A stretch of DNA of 61,097 nucleotides from Paracoccus denitrificans (GTDB lineage: Bacteria > Pseudomonadota > Alphaproteobacteria > Rhodobacterales > Rhodobacteraceae): contig QFNE01000017.1 in assembly GCA_003240735.1 (NCBI GenBank), forward strand, positions 1 to 61,097, given 5' to 3'. The notes below the pieces were generated by a model. The model was not told the origin of the DNA, did not search any database, and saw nothing but the letters and a program-made list of their open reading frames with translations. Below are positions 51,532 to 60,993 of the stretch, one piece after another; the first letter of the stretch is position 1, and each line of letters begins with the position of its first letter. The translations under genes and the position numbers were made by a program.

Positions 51532-52395
51532 ATGGCGGCCATCAACTCCGAGGCGCGGCAGGGTCTGCGCCTGATCGCGCCGCCCGGCATCTATGCCGTG
51601 CTGATGCTATTGATCCCGCTGATGACCATCGCCGCGTTTTCCTTCATGCGCGACGGATATCTGGTGGTGATTCCCGAATTCACGCTGGAAAACTATCGCG
51701 CGGTCTGGGCTGATCCGATCTTCCGAACGATCATGCTGCGCTCGCTTATGGTGGCGGCGATGGTGACGGTGGTCACGGTCGTTCTGGCGTTTCCGGTGGC
51801 GTATTTCCTGTCATTCGTGGTGCCGTCGAACCGCAAGGCGATGTGGATATTCCTGATCACGATCCCGTTCTGGACCAGCTATCTGATCCGGGTTTTCCTG
51901 TGGAAGGTGATCCTTGGGTATAACGGCGTCATCAATTCGGGTCTGAAATCGCTAGGGCTGATCGACCAGCCGCTGTCGTTTCTGCTGTATAACACCGGGT
52001 CGATCGTGGCGACATTGGCGCATGCCTATGCCCCGTTCGCGATTCTGCCGATCTATGTCGCGCTGGAAAAGATCGACCGCTCGCTGCTGGAGGCGGGGCG
52101 TGATCTGGGCGAAAGCCGGATGATGACGTTCTTTCGGGTGACGCTACCGTTGGCCATGCCAGGGGTTCTGGCGGCAGTGCTGATCGTGTTCATCCCGACC
52201 ATTGGCGACTATGTCACGCCCACGCTGATCGGCGGCGGCAAGATCCCGATGGTTGCCAACATGATCCAGGCGCAGATGCTGGACATCGACAACAAGCCGA
52301 TGGGGTCGGCGATAGCGGTCACGGCGATGCTGATTGTCGCGGTGTTGTCGCTGATCTTCCTGTTTCTCAACCGTCGATTCCTAAGGTCGCGCTGA
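51532..52395 (+). CDS. potB: Polyamine-type ABC transporter permease PotB/PotH
   Basis: 287-residue inner-membrane permease with six hydrophobic segments. Markers are FPVAYFLSFVVPSNRKAMWIFLITIPFWTSYLIR split over segments 2-3 (key parts PFWTSYLIR), EAGRDLGESRMMTFFRVTLPLA as coupling loop and FIPTIGDYVTPTLIGGGK, typical of PotB/PotH. The stop overlaps the potC start by one base. Substrate assignment to polyamines is by family only. Confidence 0.87.
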   Translation: MAAINSEARQGLRLIAPPGIYAVLMLLIPLMTIAAFSFMRDGYLVVIPEFTLENYRAVWADPIFRTIMLRSLMVAAMVTVVTVVLAFPVAYFLSFVVPSNRKAMWIFLITIPFWTSYLIRVFLWKVILGYNGVINSGLKSLGLIDQPLSFLLYNTGSIVATLAHAYAPFAILPIYVALEKIDRSLLEAGRDLGESRMMTFFRVTLPLAMPGVLAAVLIVFIPTIGDYVTPTLIGGGKIPMVANMIQAQMLDIDNKPMGSAIAVTAMLIVAVLSLIFLFLNRRFLRSR

Positions 52396-53201
52396 TGAAG
52401 TTTCCCGCGCTCCGCGCCTATGCATGGCTTTACCTGCTGCTTCTTTACGCGCCGATCCTGCTTTTGCCGATCTTTGCGTTCAACAGCGGGACCGTCATCG
52501 CGTTTCCGCTGAAGGGGTTCGAGACGAAGTGGTTCGTCCAGATGTTCGAAAACGTCTCGCTTCGGCGGGCGTTGACTAATTCGCTGATCATTGCGGTCAG
52601 TTCGTCCGTGTTTGCGACGTGTCTGGGCATTTTCGCCGCGCGTGCCTCGACCCGGTTTCGGTTTCCGGCCAAGGGGCCGATCATGGGTCTGATCATGGCC
52701 CCGCTGGTGATGCCCGAAATCATCGTGTCGATGTCGCTGCTGGTCGTACTGCTGGGGCTGGGGGTCAAGCTGTCGATCCTGACGGTGATCCTGGGTCACA
52801 CGCTGATCTGTCTGCCCTATGCGGTGGCGATCCTGTCGACCGCTTTCGCAAGCCTAGACCAGTCGCTGGAGGAAGCCGCCTATGACCTGGGCGAGACGAA
52901 GTGGAGCGCGTTCCGCCTTGTCATCCTGCCGCTGGTGATGCCGGGCATCATCTCGGCCGTGCTGATGTGCTTCACGATCAGTCTGGACGAATTCATCATC
53001 GCGTTCTTCCTTGCCGGAAATGAACCGACGCTGCCGACATACATCTTCAGTCAGTTGCGCTTTCCGAAATCCATCCCGCAGATCATGGCGTTGGGGACCG
53101 TTCTGGTCCTGCTGTCCATCGCCCTGCTGACCATCGCCGAATATTTCCGCCGTCGCGGCGTCGCCCGCACCGGCCAGAAGGATACCGGAGGCTTCTTGTG
53201 A
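52395..53201 (+). CDS. potC: Polyamine-type ABC transporter permease PotC/PotI
   Basis: 268 residues, six hydrophobic segments. It shows LYLLLLYAPILLLPIFAFN, MPEIIVSMSLLVVL, EAAYDLGETKWSAFRLVILP as coupling loop and ISLDEFIIAFFLAG, matching PotC/PotI. It overlaps potB by one base and potA by 4 bases, so the three genes are translationally coupled. Confidence 0.88.
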   Translation: MKFPALRAYAWLYLLLLYAPILLLPIFAFNSGTVIAFPLKGFETKWFVQMFENVSLRRALTNSLIIAVSSSVFATCLGIFAARASTRFRFPAKGPIMGLIMAPLVMPEIIVSMSLLVVLLGLGVKLSILTVILGHTLICLPYAVAILSTAFASLDQSLEEAAYDLGETKWSAFRLVILPLVMPGIISAVLMCFTISLDEFIIAFFLAGNEPTLPTYIFSQLRFPKSIPQIMALGTVLVLLSIALLTIAEYFRRRGVARTGQKDTGGFL

Positions 53202-54388
53202 CCGCCCCACAGACTGACGCACAGACCACGTCACTGGCCGAAACGCCGATCTCCACTGCGCCGCCCCGGACCGGGACGCGCAAGACGCCGCTGGGTGAAC
53301 GCAAGCCGATGATCGAGTGTCGGGGCGTGCACAAATACTATGGCGACTATCACGCGCTGCGGGGCATCGACCTGACCATCCGGGAAGGTGAATTTTTTTC
53401 GCTGCTGGGGCCGTCGGGTTGCGGCAAGACCACGCTGCTGCGCACCATCGCGGGGTTCGAGGATATCTCGGGCGGGGTCGTTCTGATCGACAGCAAGGAC
53501 ATGGTAGGGGTCGCCGCGAACGTGCGCCCGACGAACATGGTCTTTCAGTCCTACGCCATCTTTCCGCATCTGACGGTCGCGGAAAACGTGGGCTTTGGCC
53601 TGCGCCGCGACCCCCGGTCCAAGGCGGAGAAGGCCCGGGCGGTCGATGAGGCGCTGGGAATGGTCGGGCTGAAGGGTTTTGGCGGCCGTGCGGCGCACGC
53701 CCTTTCCGGCGGTCAGCGTCAGCGGGTGGCACTGGCGCGCGCACTCATCCTGAAGCCCAAGGTCCTGCTGCTGGATGAACCGCTGTCCGCGCTGGACCGC
53801 AAGATGCGCGAACAGATGCAGGTCGAACTGATCAAGCTGCAACGGCAGGTGGGGATCACCTTCGTGCTGGTCACCCACGATCAGGAAGAGGCGCTGGTGA
53901 TGTCCGACCGGATTGCCGTGATGTTCGACGGCGAAATCGCGCAGATGTCCTATCCCGAGGAGCTTTACGCCCGTCCGGCCAGCCGCCGGGTCGCGGATTT
54001 CATCGGGGTCATGAACTTTCTGCCCGCCACCGTCCTGTCAGAAACGCCTGACACCGTGACGGTCGAGGCACCGGGTTTCGGCCGGTTGGATGTGCCACTG
54101 GCGCAGGTCAGCCGCGCCGATGCAGGCGACAGCGCGCCCACGCTGGGTTTCCGGCCCGAGGCTGCGACGCTTTTGACCGGATCGGCGGTGGCCACCGACC
54201 GCGAAACTGCCGGCGTGATCGACGAGGTCGTCTATTACGGGGACATGACCTATTACGACATCCGGATGGATGGATCGTCCCAGCCGGTGCGGATTTCGAT
54301 GCGCAACGTCTTTGGCCGCGACGTGCCGGATGTGGGCACGCGGGTGCGCGTCGGATGGTCGCCCGGATCGCTGATCCTGTTCCGCTGA
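53198..54388 (+). CDS. potA: Polyamine-type ABC transporter ATPase PotA/PotG
   Basis: 396 residues with Walker A GPSGCGKTT, MVFQSYAIFPHLTV, signature LSGGQRQRVALARAL, Walker B LLLDEPLSALD, VTHDQEEALVMSD and a C-terminal TOBE domain. The GTG start overlaps potC (GTGA) and gives a 37-residue polar Thr/Pro-rich extension; an ATG at 53309 (MIECRGV) would give the usual N-terminus. No binding protein gene follows or precedes potBCA in this window, which is unusual for this importer class. Confidence 0.9.
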   Translation: MTAPQTDAQTTSLAETPISTAPPRTGTRKTPLGERKPMIECRGVHKYYGDYHALRGIDLTIREGEFFSLLGPSGCGKTTLLRTIAGFEDISGGVVLIDSKDMVGVAANVRPTNMVFQSYAIFPHLTVAENVGFGLRRDPRSKAEKARAVDEALGMVGLKGFGGRAAHALSGGQRQRVALARALILKPKVLLLDEPLSALDRKMREQMQVELIKLQRQVGITFVLVTHDQEEALVMSDRIAVMFDGEIAQMSYPEELYARPASRRVADFIGVMNFLPATVLSETPDTVTVEAPGFGRLDVPLAQVSRADAGDSAPTLGFRPEAATLLTGSAVATDRETAGVIDEVVYYGDMTYYDIRMDGSSQPVRISMRNVFGRDVPDVGTRVRVGWSPGSLILFR

Positions 54389-54392
54389 GGCG

Positions 54393-55040
54393 CTAGACCC
54401 GCGGCGGACGGGGTTTGTAGACCGGCAACGCCCATCCCCACAGAAGTGATCCTGCACGCAGGATCAGCGTCACCGATCCGCAGGTCAGCAACGCCACCGG
54501 CCGGGGCAGGCCCAGCCACGTGACGACCACGGCCGCCAACGCCCCGCCGAACGCGGCGGTGAGGTAAAGCTCGCTTTGCTTCAGGACCAGCGGCACTTCA
54601 TTGCCCACGACATCGCGCATCAAGCCGCCGAAGGAACTGGTGATGACGCCTGCAATGACGATGATCACCGGCCCAAATCCACCGGCCATCGCCACACCCA
54701 CACCGGCGGGGACGGCGACGGCCAGCGCGCATGCGTCCAGCCAAAGCAGCCAGCGGTACCGGCTTTCCAGAAGATGCGCAGTCCAGAAGACGACGAAGGC
54801 CGCGCCTGCCGCGACGAGGATCAGACTGGGACGCGCGACCCAGAAGACGACGTCCCGGTTCAGGACCAGATCGCGCAGCGTCCCGCCGCCGACCGCTGTC
54901 AGCGCCGCCATGAAGATGAAGCCGGTGATATCCAGCTGCGCGCGGCTGGCCACCAGCGCACCCGTCAGCGCAAAGATCAGGACCGAGAGGTAGTCGAGCG
55001 ACCAGATCAGCGTCGGGATCGTTGCCGCAACGCCCGTCAT
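54393..55040 (-). CDS. TRIC/UPF0126 (YicG-like) cation channel protein
   Basis: 215 residues, about seven hydrophobic segments arranged as two repeats. Each repeat carries the glycine-rich kink with Arg-Asp typical of the family (GGGTLRDLVLNRD and GGLMRDVVGNEVP). Prokaryotic TRIC proteins form trimeric potassium-permeable channels. The start at 55040 overlaps the rnhA stop by 4 bases. Physiological role unknown. Confidence 0.88.
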   Translation of the reverse strand: MTGVAATIPTLIWSLDYLSVLIFALTGALVASRAQLDITGFIFMAALTAVGGGTLRDLVLNRDVVFWVARPSLILVAAGAAFVVFWTAHLLESRYRWLLWLDACALAVAVPAGVGVAMAGGFGPVIIVIAGVITSSFGGLMRDVVGNEVPLVLKQSELYLTAAFGGALAAVVVTWLGLPRPVALLTCGSVTLILRAGSLLWGWALPVYKPRPPRV

Positions 55041-55486
55041 TTGAAGGGTGCCATGCCAGCACGGGCAAGTTCGTCCGCGCGTTCGTTTTCCGCGTGTCCT
55101 GCATGGCCCTTGATCCATTTCCACGTCACCTGATGGCGGTCGCGGGCGGCGTCCAGACGCTGCCACAGATCGGCGTTCTTGACCGGCTTGCGGTCAGACG
55201 TGCGCCAGCCGTTCCGCTTCCACCCATGAATCCAGCTGGTGACGCCATTTTTGACATAAGCGCTGTCGGTGGTGATTGTGATCGCAGTTGGCCGGGTTAG
55301 CGCCTCAAGCGCGCTGATCGCGGCCATAAGCTCCATCCGGTTGTTGGTAGTGTCCGCCTCTCCGCCCGACAGCTCGCGTTCCTTGACAGTCGTCGCGCCG
55401 TCCATTGCGCGCATCAGGACGCCCCAGCCACCGGGGCCGGGGTTGCCGCTGCAAGCGCCGTCTGTCCATGCGTGAAGATCAGCCAT
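55037..55486 (-). CDS. rnhA: Ribonuclease HI
   Basis: 149 residues. It cleaves RNA in RNA-DNA hybrids in the cytoplasm. Catalytic residues are all present: Asp9 in AWTDGACSGNPGPGGWG, Glu52 in NNRMELMAA, Asp74 in TTDSAYV, His128 in KGHAGH and Asp138 in ERADELA. The basic handle (HGWKRNGWRTSDRKPVKNADLW) is intact. The ATG at 55486 is preceded by GGGGGG; a TTG four codons upstream is less likely. Confidence 0.96.
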   Translation of the reverse strand: MADLHAWTDGACSGNPGPGGWGVLMRAMDGATTVKERELSGGEADTTNNRMELMAAISALEALTRPTAITITTDSAYVKNGVTSWIHGWKRNGWRTSDRKPVKNADLWQRLDAARDRHQVTWKWIKGHAGHAENERADELARAGMAPFK

Positions 55487-55549
55487 GTCGCCCCCCAAAA
55501 TCCCAACGCCGCCTGATAGCCGGGGCGGGGGGCAGGGGGCAACCCGGCG

Positions 55550-56155
55550 TTAGTCGTCCAGCCCGATATACCCCGGCAGCGCAGTCATGCGGGCCAACCA
55601 TGCGTTGATGGCTGGAAACTGCGCCATGTCGAACCCGCCGCGTTCGCCCGCCGTGTGGGTGTAGCCGTAAAGGCAGATATCGGCGACCGTCGGTCCGTCG
55701 CCGACCAGCCAGTCTTGGCTTGCCAGATGCCGGTCCATGATCGCCAGCAGGGCGTGCCCGCGATCCAGCAGGTCTGCCATGCGTTCGGGCGTCGCCAGAT
55801 GCCGCCGGGCCGGGTAAAAATTCAATGCGCCGCGGACGGCAACGACGCCTTCATGTTGGTTCTGTTCCCAGAACATCCAGGACAGCATCTGGGTATGCAG
55901 AAACGGATCGGCCGGGACAAACGCGCTGCCCCGGCCCAGCCAGCACAGGATCGCGTTCGATTCGGGCAGCAACTGCCCGTCACCCAGCTCCAGCACCGGC
56001 GCCTTGCCGAAAGGAAGGCGCCCGTCAGCCTTTGCGCGCGCCAGTTCAGGCGACGCATCTTCGACATCAACGATATCGGCCGCCTGTCCGGTCAGGGCCA
56101 GCAGCAAGCGAACCTTATAGCTATTGCCGGAGGAGGGCATGGAATAGAGTTTCAT
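55550..56155 (-). CDS. Glutathione S-transferase family protein
   Basis: 201 residues. The thioredoxin-like domain starts MKLYSMPSSGNSYKVRLLLAL, with the glutathione-binding GKAPVLELGDGQLLPESNAIL, and the helical domain contains the N-capping box VADICLYGYTH. The substrate is unknown. ATG at 56155 is chosen by homology; a GTG at 56167 overlaps the ispH stop (GTGA) and could be used through coupling, adding four residues. It follows ispH directly. Confidence 0.88.
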   Translation of the reverse strand: MKLYSMPSSGNSYKVRLLLALTGQAADIVDVEDASPELARAKADGRLPFGKAPVLELGDGQLLPESNAILCWLGRGSAFVPADPFLHTQMLSWMFWEQNQHEGVVAVRGALNFYPARRHLATPERMADLLDRGHALLAIMDRHLASQDWLVGDGPTVADICLYGYTHTAGERGGFDMAQFPAINAWLARMTALPGYIGLDD

Positions 56156-56163
56156 TCGCGCCG

Positions 56164-57114
56164 TCACGCCTCTCGCAGAAGCTTTGGCACCTTGAATTCC
56201 ACGCGTTCCTGTGCGGTTTCGACCAGTTCCACCGTCACATCATAGCGGTCGCGGAAGGCGTCGACGACCTCAGTGACCAACACCTCGGGCGCGCTGGCAC
56301 CGGCGGTGACGCCGACCGAACGGATACCCGACAAGGCGCGCCAGTCGATCTGATCGGCGCGCATGACCAGCTGGGAATAGGCGCAGCCTGCGGCCTTTCC
56401 CACCTCGACCAGACGGCGCGAGTTGGAACTGTTGGGCGCCCCGATCACCAGCAGCGCGTCGATATCCCCGGCGATGGCCTTCACCGCTGCCTGCCGGTTG
56501 GTCGTGGCATAGCAGATGTCTTCCTTGGCCGGACCGACGATCAGCGGAAAGCGCGCCTGAAGCGCATCGACGATTTCGGCGGTGTCATCGACGGACAGGG
56601 TGGTCTGCGTGATGAAGGCCAGTTGCCGGGGGTCGCGGGGTGCGATGGTCGCGACGTCGTCGACGGTTTCGACCAGAATGACCTCACCCTCGGGCAGCTG
56701 GCCCATCGTGCCAAGTACCTCGGGGTGACCGGCGTGGCCAATCATGATCATCTGCAGCCCCGCCTCATGGTGGCGGGCGGCTTCGTTGTGGACCTTGGTT
56801 ACAAGCGGGCAGGTGGCATCGACATGGATCATGTTTCGCCGCTGCGCCTCGGCCGGCACGGATTTGGGCACACCGTGGGCGGAAAAGATCACCGGGCGGT
56901 CAGGGGGGCATTCGTCCAGTTCCTCGACGAACACGGCGCCCTGATCGCGCAGCGAATCGACGACAAAGCGGTTGTGGACGATTTCATGGCGCACATACAC
57001 CGGCGCGCCCCATTTCTGCAGGGCAAGTTCGACGATCTTGATGGCGCGGTCCACACCGGCGCAGAAACCGCGCGGCGCAGCCAGATACAGGGTCAGGGGT
57101 GCTTTGGCGTCCAT
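56164..57114 (-). CDS. ispH: 4-hydroxy-3-methylbut-2-enyl diphosphate reductase
   Basis: 316-residue iron-sulfur enzyme, the last step of the non-mevalonate isoprenoid pathway. Cluster cysteines are Cys18 in APRGFCAGVDRAI, the one in DATCPLVTKVH and the one in ICYATTNRQ. Other motifs are the catalytic VFSAHG region and NSSNSRRLVE. It is a typical proteobacterial LytB, followed closely by the GST-like gene. Confidence 0.97.
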   Translation of the reverse strand: MDAKAPLTLYLAAPRGFCAGVDRAIKIVELALQKWGAPVYVRHEIVHNRFVVDSLRDQGAVFVEELDECPPDRPVIFSAHGVPKSVPAEAQRRNMIHVDATCPLVTKVHNEAARHHEAGLQMIMIGHAGHPEVLGTMGQLPEGEVILVETVDDVATIAPRDPRQLAFITQTTLSVDDTAEIVDALQARFPLIVGPAKEDICYATTNRQAAVKAIAGDIDALLVIGAPNSSNSRRLVEVGKAAGCAYSQLVMRADQIDWRALSGIRSVGVTAGASAPEVLVTEVVDAFRDRYDVTVELVETAQERVEFKVPKLLREA

Positions 57115-57155
57115 GGCTTTGCAGTTAAACGCTTCGCTGCCGACTATCCAGTGCG

Positions 57156-57710
57156 TCAGTCGGTCGGGGGCGAAATCGGATCGCGCGGCGGGCGGCCGAT
57201 GATGTCGCGAAGGGCGTCCAGTTCGATGAAATTGTCGGTCTGGCGGCGCAGCTCATCAGCGATCATCGGCGGCTGGCTGCGCATGGTCGACACCACGGAG
57301 ACGCGGACACCCTGCCGCTGCAACGCCTCGATCAGAGGGCGGAAATCGCCGTCGCCCGAGAAGATCACCGCATGTTCCAGACGCGGCGCAAGCTCCATCG
57401 CGTCGACCGCCAGTTCGATGTCCATGTTGCCCTTGACGCGACGGCGTCCCTGCGCGTCGGTGTATTCCTTGGCAGGCTTGGTCACCAACGAAAAACCGTT
57501 GTAATTCAGCCAGTCAAGCAGGGGACGGATAGGCGAGTATTCCTCGGAGTCGAGGAGCGCGGTATAGTAATAGGCACGCACCAGTTTGCCGCGACGCTCG
57601 AATTCCTGACGCAGCAGCTTGTAGTCGATTTCGAACCCCAGTGCCCGGGCAGCGGCGTGCAGGTTCGCGCCGTCGATGAACAGGGCAAGCCGGTCGTCCT
57701 TGTAAAACAA
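57156..57710 (-). CDS. NYN-domain (LabA/DUF88) protein
   Basis: 184 residues. A PIN-like NYN nuclease fold is indicated by ALFIDGANLHAAARALG at the N-terminus (first acidic residue), KGNMDIELAVDAME (second) and VIFSGDGDFRPLIEALQ (third), the expected acidic triad. Such proteins are thought to process or degrade RNA. The C-terminus is Pro/Asp-rich. It is divergent from folK, whose start is only 15 bases away, and 41 bases upstream of ispH. Confidence 0.88.
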   Translation of the reverse strand: MFYKDDRLALFIDGANLHAAARALGFEIDYKLLRQEFERRGKLVRAYYYTALLDSEEYSPIRPLLDWLNYNGFSLVTKPAKEYTDAQGRRRVKGNMDIELAVDAMELAPRLEHAVIFSGDGDFRPLIEALQRQGVRVSVVSTMRSQPPMIADELRRQTDNFIELDALRDIIGRPPRDPISPPTD

Positions 57711-57724
57711 GATGGGGTCCTTTC

Positions 57725-58339
57725 GTGACCAGATTGGCAGACGCAGACACGCATGTGGGCATCGCTAGGCCCGCGACCATAGCGTTGATCGCATTGGGTG
57801 CAAACCTAACAAGCCGGACAGGTGCGCCGGATGCGACACTTCGGCAGGCCTTGGCCGATCTTGCGGCAGGTCCGGGCATCAGTCTGCGCGCCGTCAGTCG
57901 ATTCTGGCGCACGCCCGCCCATCCGGCAGGCAGCGGACCCGACTACATCAATGCCGCGGCGGCTCTCGCGACCGACCTGACCCCGCAGGCCCTGCTGGCC
58001 GTGTTGCACCGGATCGAGGCCGACCTCGGCCGCGTACGGACAAGCCTGCGTTGGCAGTCGCGCGGGATCGATCTTGACCTTCTGGCGGTCGGCGATCTGG
58101 TCGCGCCTGATCCGGCAACGCAGGACCAGTGGCGCCTGTTGCCGCCCGACCAGCAAGCGGCCGATGCCCCGCCGTCCCTGATCCTGCCGCATCCACGACT
58201 ACAGGACCGCGGGTTCGTTCTGGTCCCATTGGCCGACATCGCCCCCGCATGGGTGCACCCGTTGACGGGGCAGTCCACGCGGCAGATGCTGGCCGCGCTG
58301 GACCCCGATCAGATCGCAGATATCGTGGCAGATGCTTGA
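57725..58339 (+). CDS. folK: 2-amino-4-hydroxy-6-hydroxymethyldihydropteridine pyrophosphokinase
   Basis: 204 residues, somewhat longer than E. coli FolK (about 160) because of an N-terminal extension and an insert near 130-145. Family motifs are IALIALGANL, VSRFWRTPAHPAGSGPDYINAAA (pterin site), the magnesium motif SRGIDLDLL and LPHPRLQDRGFVLVPLADIAP. It transfers pyrophosphate from ATP in folate synthesis. The GTG start at 57725 has only a weak ribosome-binding site, so a later GTG at 57755 is possible. Confidence 0.92.
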   Translation: MTRLADADTHVGIARPATIALIALGANLTSRTGAPDATLRQALADLAAGPGISLRAVSRFWRTPAHPAGSGPDYINAAAALATDLTPQALLAVLHRIEADLGRVRTSLRWQSRGIDLDLLAVGDLVAPDPATQDQWRLLPPDQQAADAPPSLILPHPRLQDRGFVLVPLADIAPAWVHPLTGQSTRQMLAALDPDQIADIVADA

Positions 58340-58406
58340 CTTTTCCACAAACCCTCGCCACATAAGCCACTTCGCTTTTCCCGAGATTCGCAATATCAGG
58401 TGTTTC

Positions 58407-58763
58407 ATGGCTCGCGTGACCGTTGAAGACTGCGTCGACAAAGTCCCAAATCGCTTCGATCTGGTGATGCTGGCCGCGCACCGCGCCCGTGAGATCACGG
58501 CGGGTTCGCCTGTCACGGTCGACGTGGACGACGACAAGAACCCCGTTCTGGCGCTGCGTGAAATCGCCGCCGAAACCCAGCCCGTCGACGAGCTGCGCGA
58601 GCGCATGATCGAGACGACCCAGACCCAGATCGAGGTTGACGAGCCGGAAGAAGACGCAATGGCGCTGCTTCTGGGTGCGGAAATCGACCGTCCGAAGCCC
58701 GCCGACGAAGAAAACGAAGAGCGGATGCTGCGCATGATGCTGGAAGCGCAGGGTCGCGGCTGA
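58407..58763 (+). CDS. rpoZ: RNA polymerase omega subunit
   Basis: 118 residues. The conserved core is MARVTVEDCVDKVPNRFDLVMLAAHRARE in shortened form (key parts VEDCVDKVPNRFDLV and AHRARE), followed by the acidic C-terminal part usual in alphaproteobacteria. AGGTG lies 5 bases before the ATG at 58407; the frame extends upstream to 58332 over the folK end without homology. It helps assemble RNA polymerase and is part of the ppGpp site, and lies 9 bases before the ppGpp synthetase gene. Confidence 0.95.
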   Translation: MARVTVEDCVDKVPNRFDLVMLAAHRAREITAGSPVTVDVDDDKNPVLALREIAAETQPVDELRERMIETTQTQIEVDEPEEDAMALLLGAEIDRPKPADEENEERMLRMMLEAQGRG

Positions 58764-58772
58764 CGCGAACGT

Positions 58773-60941
58773 ATGGGGTCATCGTTGGAACTGATCGACG
58801 TCGACGACCTTATCGCCTTAGTTCGCCTTTATAACCCGAAGTCGAATACGGACCTGCTGCGCGCCGCCTGGGATTACGGGCGGCGTATGCATGACGGGCA
58901 GTTCCGTCGTTCGGGTGAACCCTATTTCACACACCCCGCCGCCGTCGCCGCAATCCTGACCGAGATGCGGCTGGACGATGCGACGATCGTCACGGCCTTG
59001 CTGCACGACACGATCGAAGACACCCGCTCGACCTGGACCGAGGTTTCGACCCTGTTCGGTCGGGAAATCGCTGATCTGGTCGATGGCGTGACCAAGCTGA
59101 CGAACCTGCAGCTGTCTGGTGCGCAATCCAAGCAGGCAGAGAATTTCCGCAAGCTTTTCATGGCGATGTCGCGCGATCTTCGCGTGATCTTGGTCAAGCT
59201 GGCCGACCGTCTGCACAACATGCGCACAATCCGGTCGATGTCACCGGAAAAGCAGGTGCAAAAGGCGCGCGAGACGATGGACATCTATGCGCCCTTGGCC
59301 GGGCGCATGGGTATGCAGGACATGCGCGAGGAACTGGAGGATCTGGCCTTCAAGGTCGTGAACCCCGAGGCGCGCAATTCCATCATCCGCCGCTTTGTCA
59401 CGCTGCAACGCGAAACCGGTGATGTGATCCCCAAGATCACGGCCGATATCCGCACGGAACTGGACAAGGCGGGGATCGAGGCCACCGTATTCGGTCGCGC
59501 GAAAAAGCCGTTCAGCGTCTGGCGCAAGATGCAGGAAAAGCAGCTGTCGTTTTCGCGCCTGTCCGACATCTACGGCTTCCGTATCATCACCGCGTCGGAG
59601 GCGGATTGTTACCGCGCGCTGGGGATCATTCACCACCGTTGGCACGCCGTGCCCGGGCGGTTCAAGGATTACATAAGCCAGCCCAAGACGAACGGTTACC
59701 GTTCGATCCACACGACGGTTTCGGGGCGCGACGGGATGCGGGTCGAGGTGCAGATCCGCACCCGGCAGATGCACGAGATCGCCGAGGCGGGCGTCGCCGC
59801 GCATTGGGCCTATCGTGACGGGGTTCGGACCAAGAACCCCTTTGCCATTGACCCGGGCGAGTGGATTTCCACCCTGACCGAACGATTTGGCGAAGAAGAC
59901 CATGACGAGTTTCTCGAGCATGTGAAGCTTGAGATGTATTCGGATCAGGTCTTTGTTTTCTCGCCAAAGGGTGACGTGATCCAGCTGCCTAAGGGCGCCA
60001 CGCCGCTGGACTTCGCCTATGCGATCCACACGCGGCTGGGCAACAGTTGCGTTGGCGCCAAAGTGGACGGCATCCGCGTGCCGCTGTGGACGCGCCTGAA
60101 GAACGGCCAATCGGTCGAAATCATCGCGGCGGCGGGTCAACGCCCGCAGGCGACATGGCTGGACATCGTGCAGACCGGTCGTGCCAAGGCCGCAATCCGG
60201 CGGTCGCTGCGCGAGGAAAACCGCTCTCGGTTCATCAGGCTGGGGTCGGAACTGGTCCGCGTCGCGTTCGAGCATTTGAACCGCAAAGTGACGGACAAGG
60301 CGTTGCGGACCGCGGCAAAGGCTCTAGGTCTGCCCGATGCCGACGAAATGCTGGCGCGCATCGGCAGCGCCGAGATGTCGGCGCAGGAAACGCTGGGTGC
60401 CCTTTATCCTGAACTGGCTTCGCTGCCCGAGGAGGTCGAGGCCAAAGGCGCGGTCGCCGGGTTGGAGGCGGATCAGGAATTTACGCGCGCCACCTGCTGT
60501 GCGCCGCTGCCAGGTGAACGGATCGTCGGCATCACCTATCGCGGCAAGGGCGTCGTGATCCATGCCATCGACTGCCCGGTGCTGGCAGAGTTCGAAAGCC
60601 AGCCCGAACGCTGGGTTGATCTGCAATGGCGCCCCGGGCGCCACCCCGCCGTTTACAATGTGCGACTGTCACTGACGATCCGGAACGACGCCGGGGTGCT
60701 GGGCCGCATCTGCACCCTGATCGGCGCGCAAGGCGCGAATATTTCGGATATGACGTTCGAGGATCGCAAGCCTGACTTCTACCGCCTGACGGTCGAGGTC
60801 GAACTGCGTGACCGCGAACATCTTCATGCGCTGATGACGGCGGTCGAGGCGGAAAGCGACGTGGCGCAGGTCACGCGCGTGCGCAGCTTTGGTGCGACGG
60901 AATTGCACACCCCCGCGATGGACCCGATCGCCTTGCCATAA
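58773..60941 (+). CDS. rsh: Bifunctional (p)ppGpp synthetase/hydrolase (Rsh)
   Basis: 722 residues with the full RelA/SpoT layout. The HD hydrolase domain has His54 in YFTHPAAV and His78-Asp79 in ALLHDTIEDT, plus KLADRLHNMRT, so hydrolysis should be active. The synthetase domain (about 240-350) contains RLSDIYGFRIIT and NGYRSIHTTV. A TGS domain (VFVFSPKGDVIQLPKGATPLDFAY), a Cys-rich region (TCCAPLPGERIVG, HAIDC) and a C-terminal ACT domain follow. It is probably the only long Rsh of the organism and is coupled to rpoZ, the usual alphaproteobacterial order. Confidence 0.95.
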   Translation: MGSSLELIDVDDLIALVRLYNPKSNTDLLRAAWDYGRRMHDGQFRRSGEPYFTHPAAVAAILTEMRLDDATIVTALLHDTIEDTRSTWTEVSTLFGREIADLVDGVTKLTNLQLSGAQSKQAENFRKLFMAMSRDLRVILVKLADRLHNMRTIRSMSPEKQVQKARETMDIYAPLAGRMGMQDMREELEDLAFKVVNPEARNSIIRRFVTLQRETGDVIPKITADIRTELDKAGIEATVFGRAKKPFSVWRKMQEKQLSFSRLSDIYGFRIITASEADCYRALGIIHHRWHAVPGRFKDYISQPKTNGYRSIHTTVSGRDGMRVEVQIRTRQMHEIAEAGVAAHWAYRDGVRTKNPFAIDPGEWISTLTERFGEEDHDEFLEHVKLEMYSDQVFVFSPKGDVIQLPKGATPLDFAYAIHTRLGNSCVGAKVDGIRVPLWTRLKNGQSVEIIAAAGQRPQATWLDIVQTGRAKAAIRRSLREENRSRFIRLGSELVRVAFEHLNRKVTDKALRTAAKALGLPDADEMLARIGSAEMSAQETLGALYPELASLPEEVEAKGAVAGLEADQEFTRATCCAPLPGERIVGITYRGKGVVIHAIDCPVLAEFESQPERWVDLQWRPGRHPAVYNVRLSLTIRNDAGVLGRICTLIGAQGANISDMTFEDRKPDFYRLTVEVELRDREHLHALMTAVEAESDVAQVTRVRSFGATELHTPAMDPIALP

Positions 60942-60993
60942 ACCGCCGAGGCTGTTTGATTGACGCCACAGCGCACTCAGGACGGGCCGGCCC

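Noticed and set aside
53198..53308. The N-terminal 37 residues of PotA as a separate domain
   Set aside because: The segment is polar and low-complexity and may simply be an over-extended start; the ATG at 53309 is an equally possible beginning.
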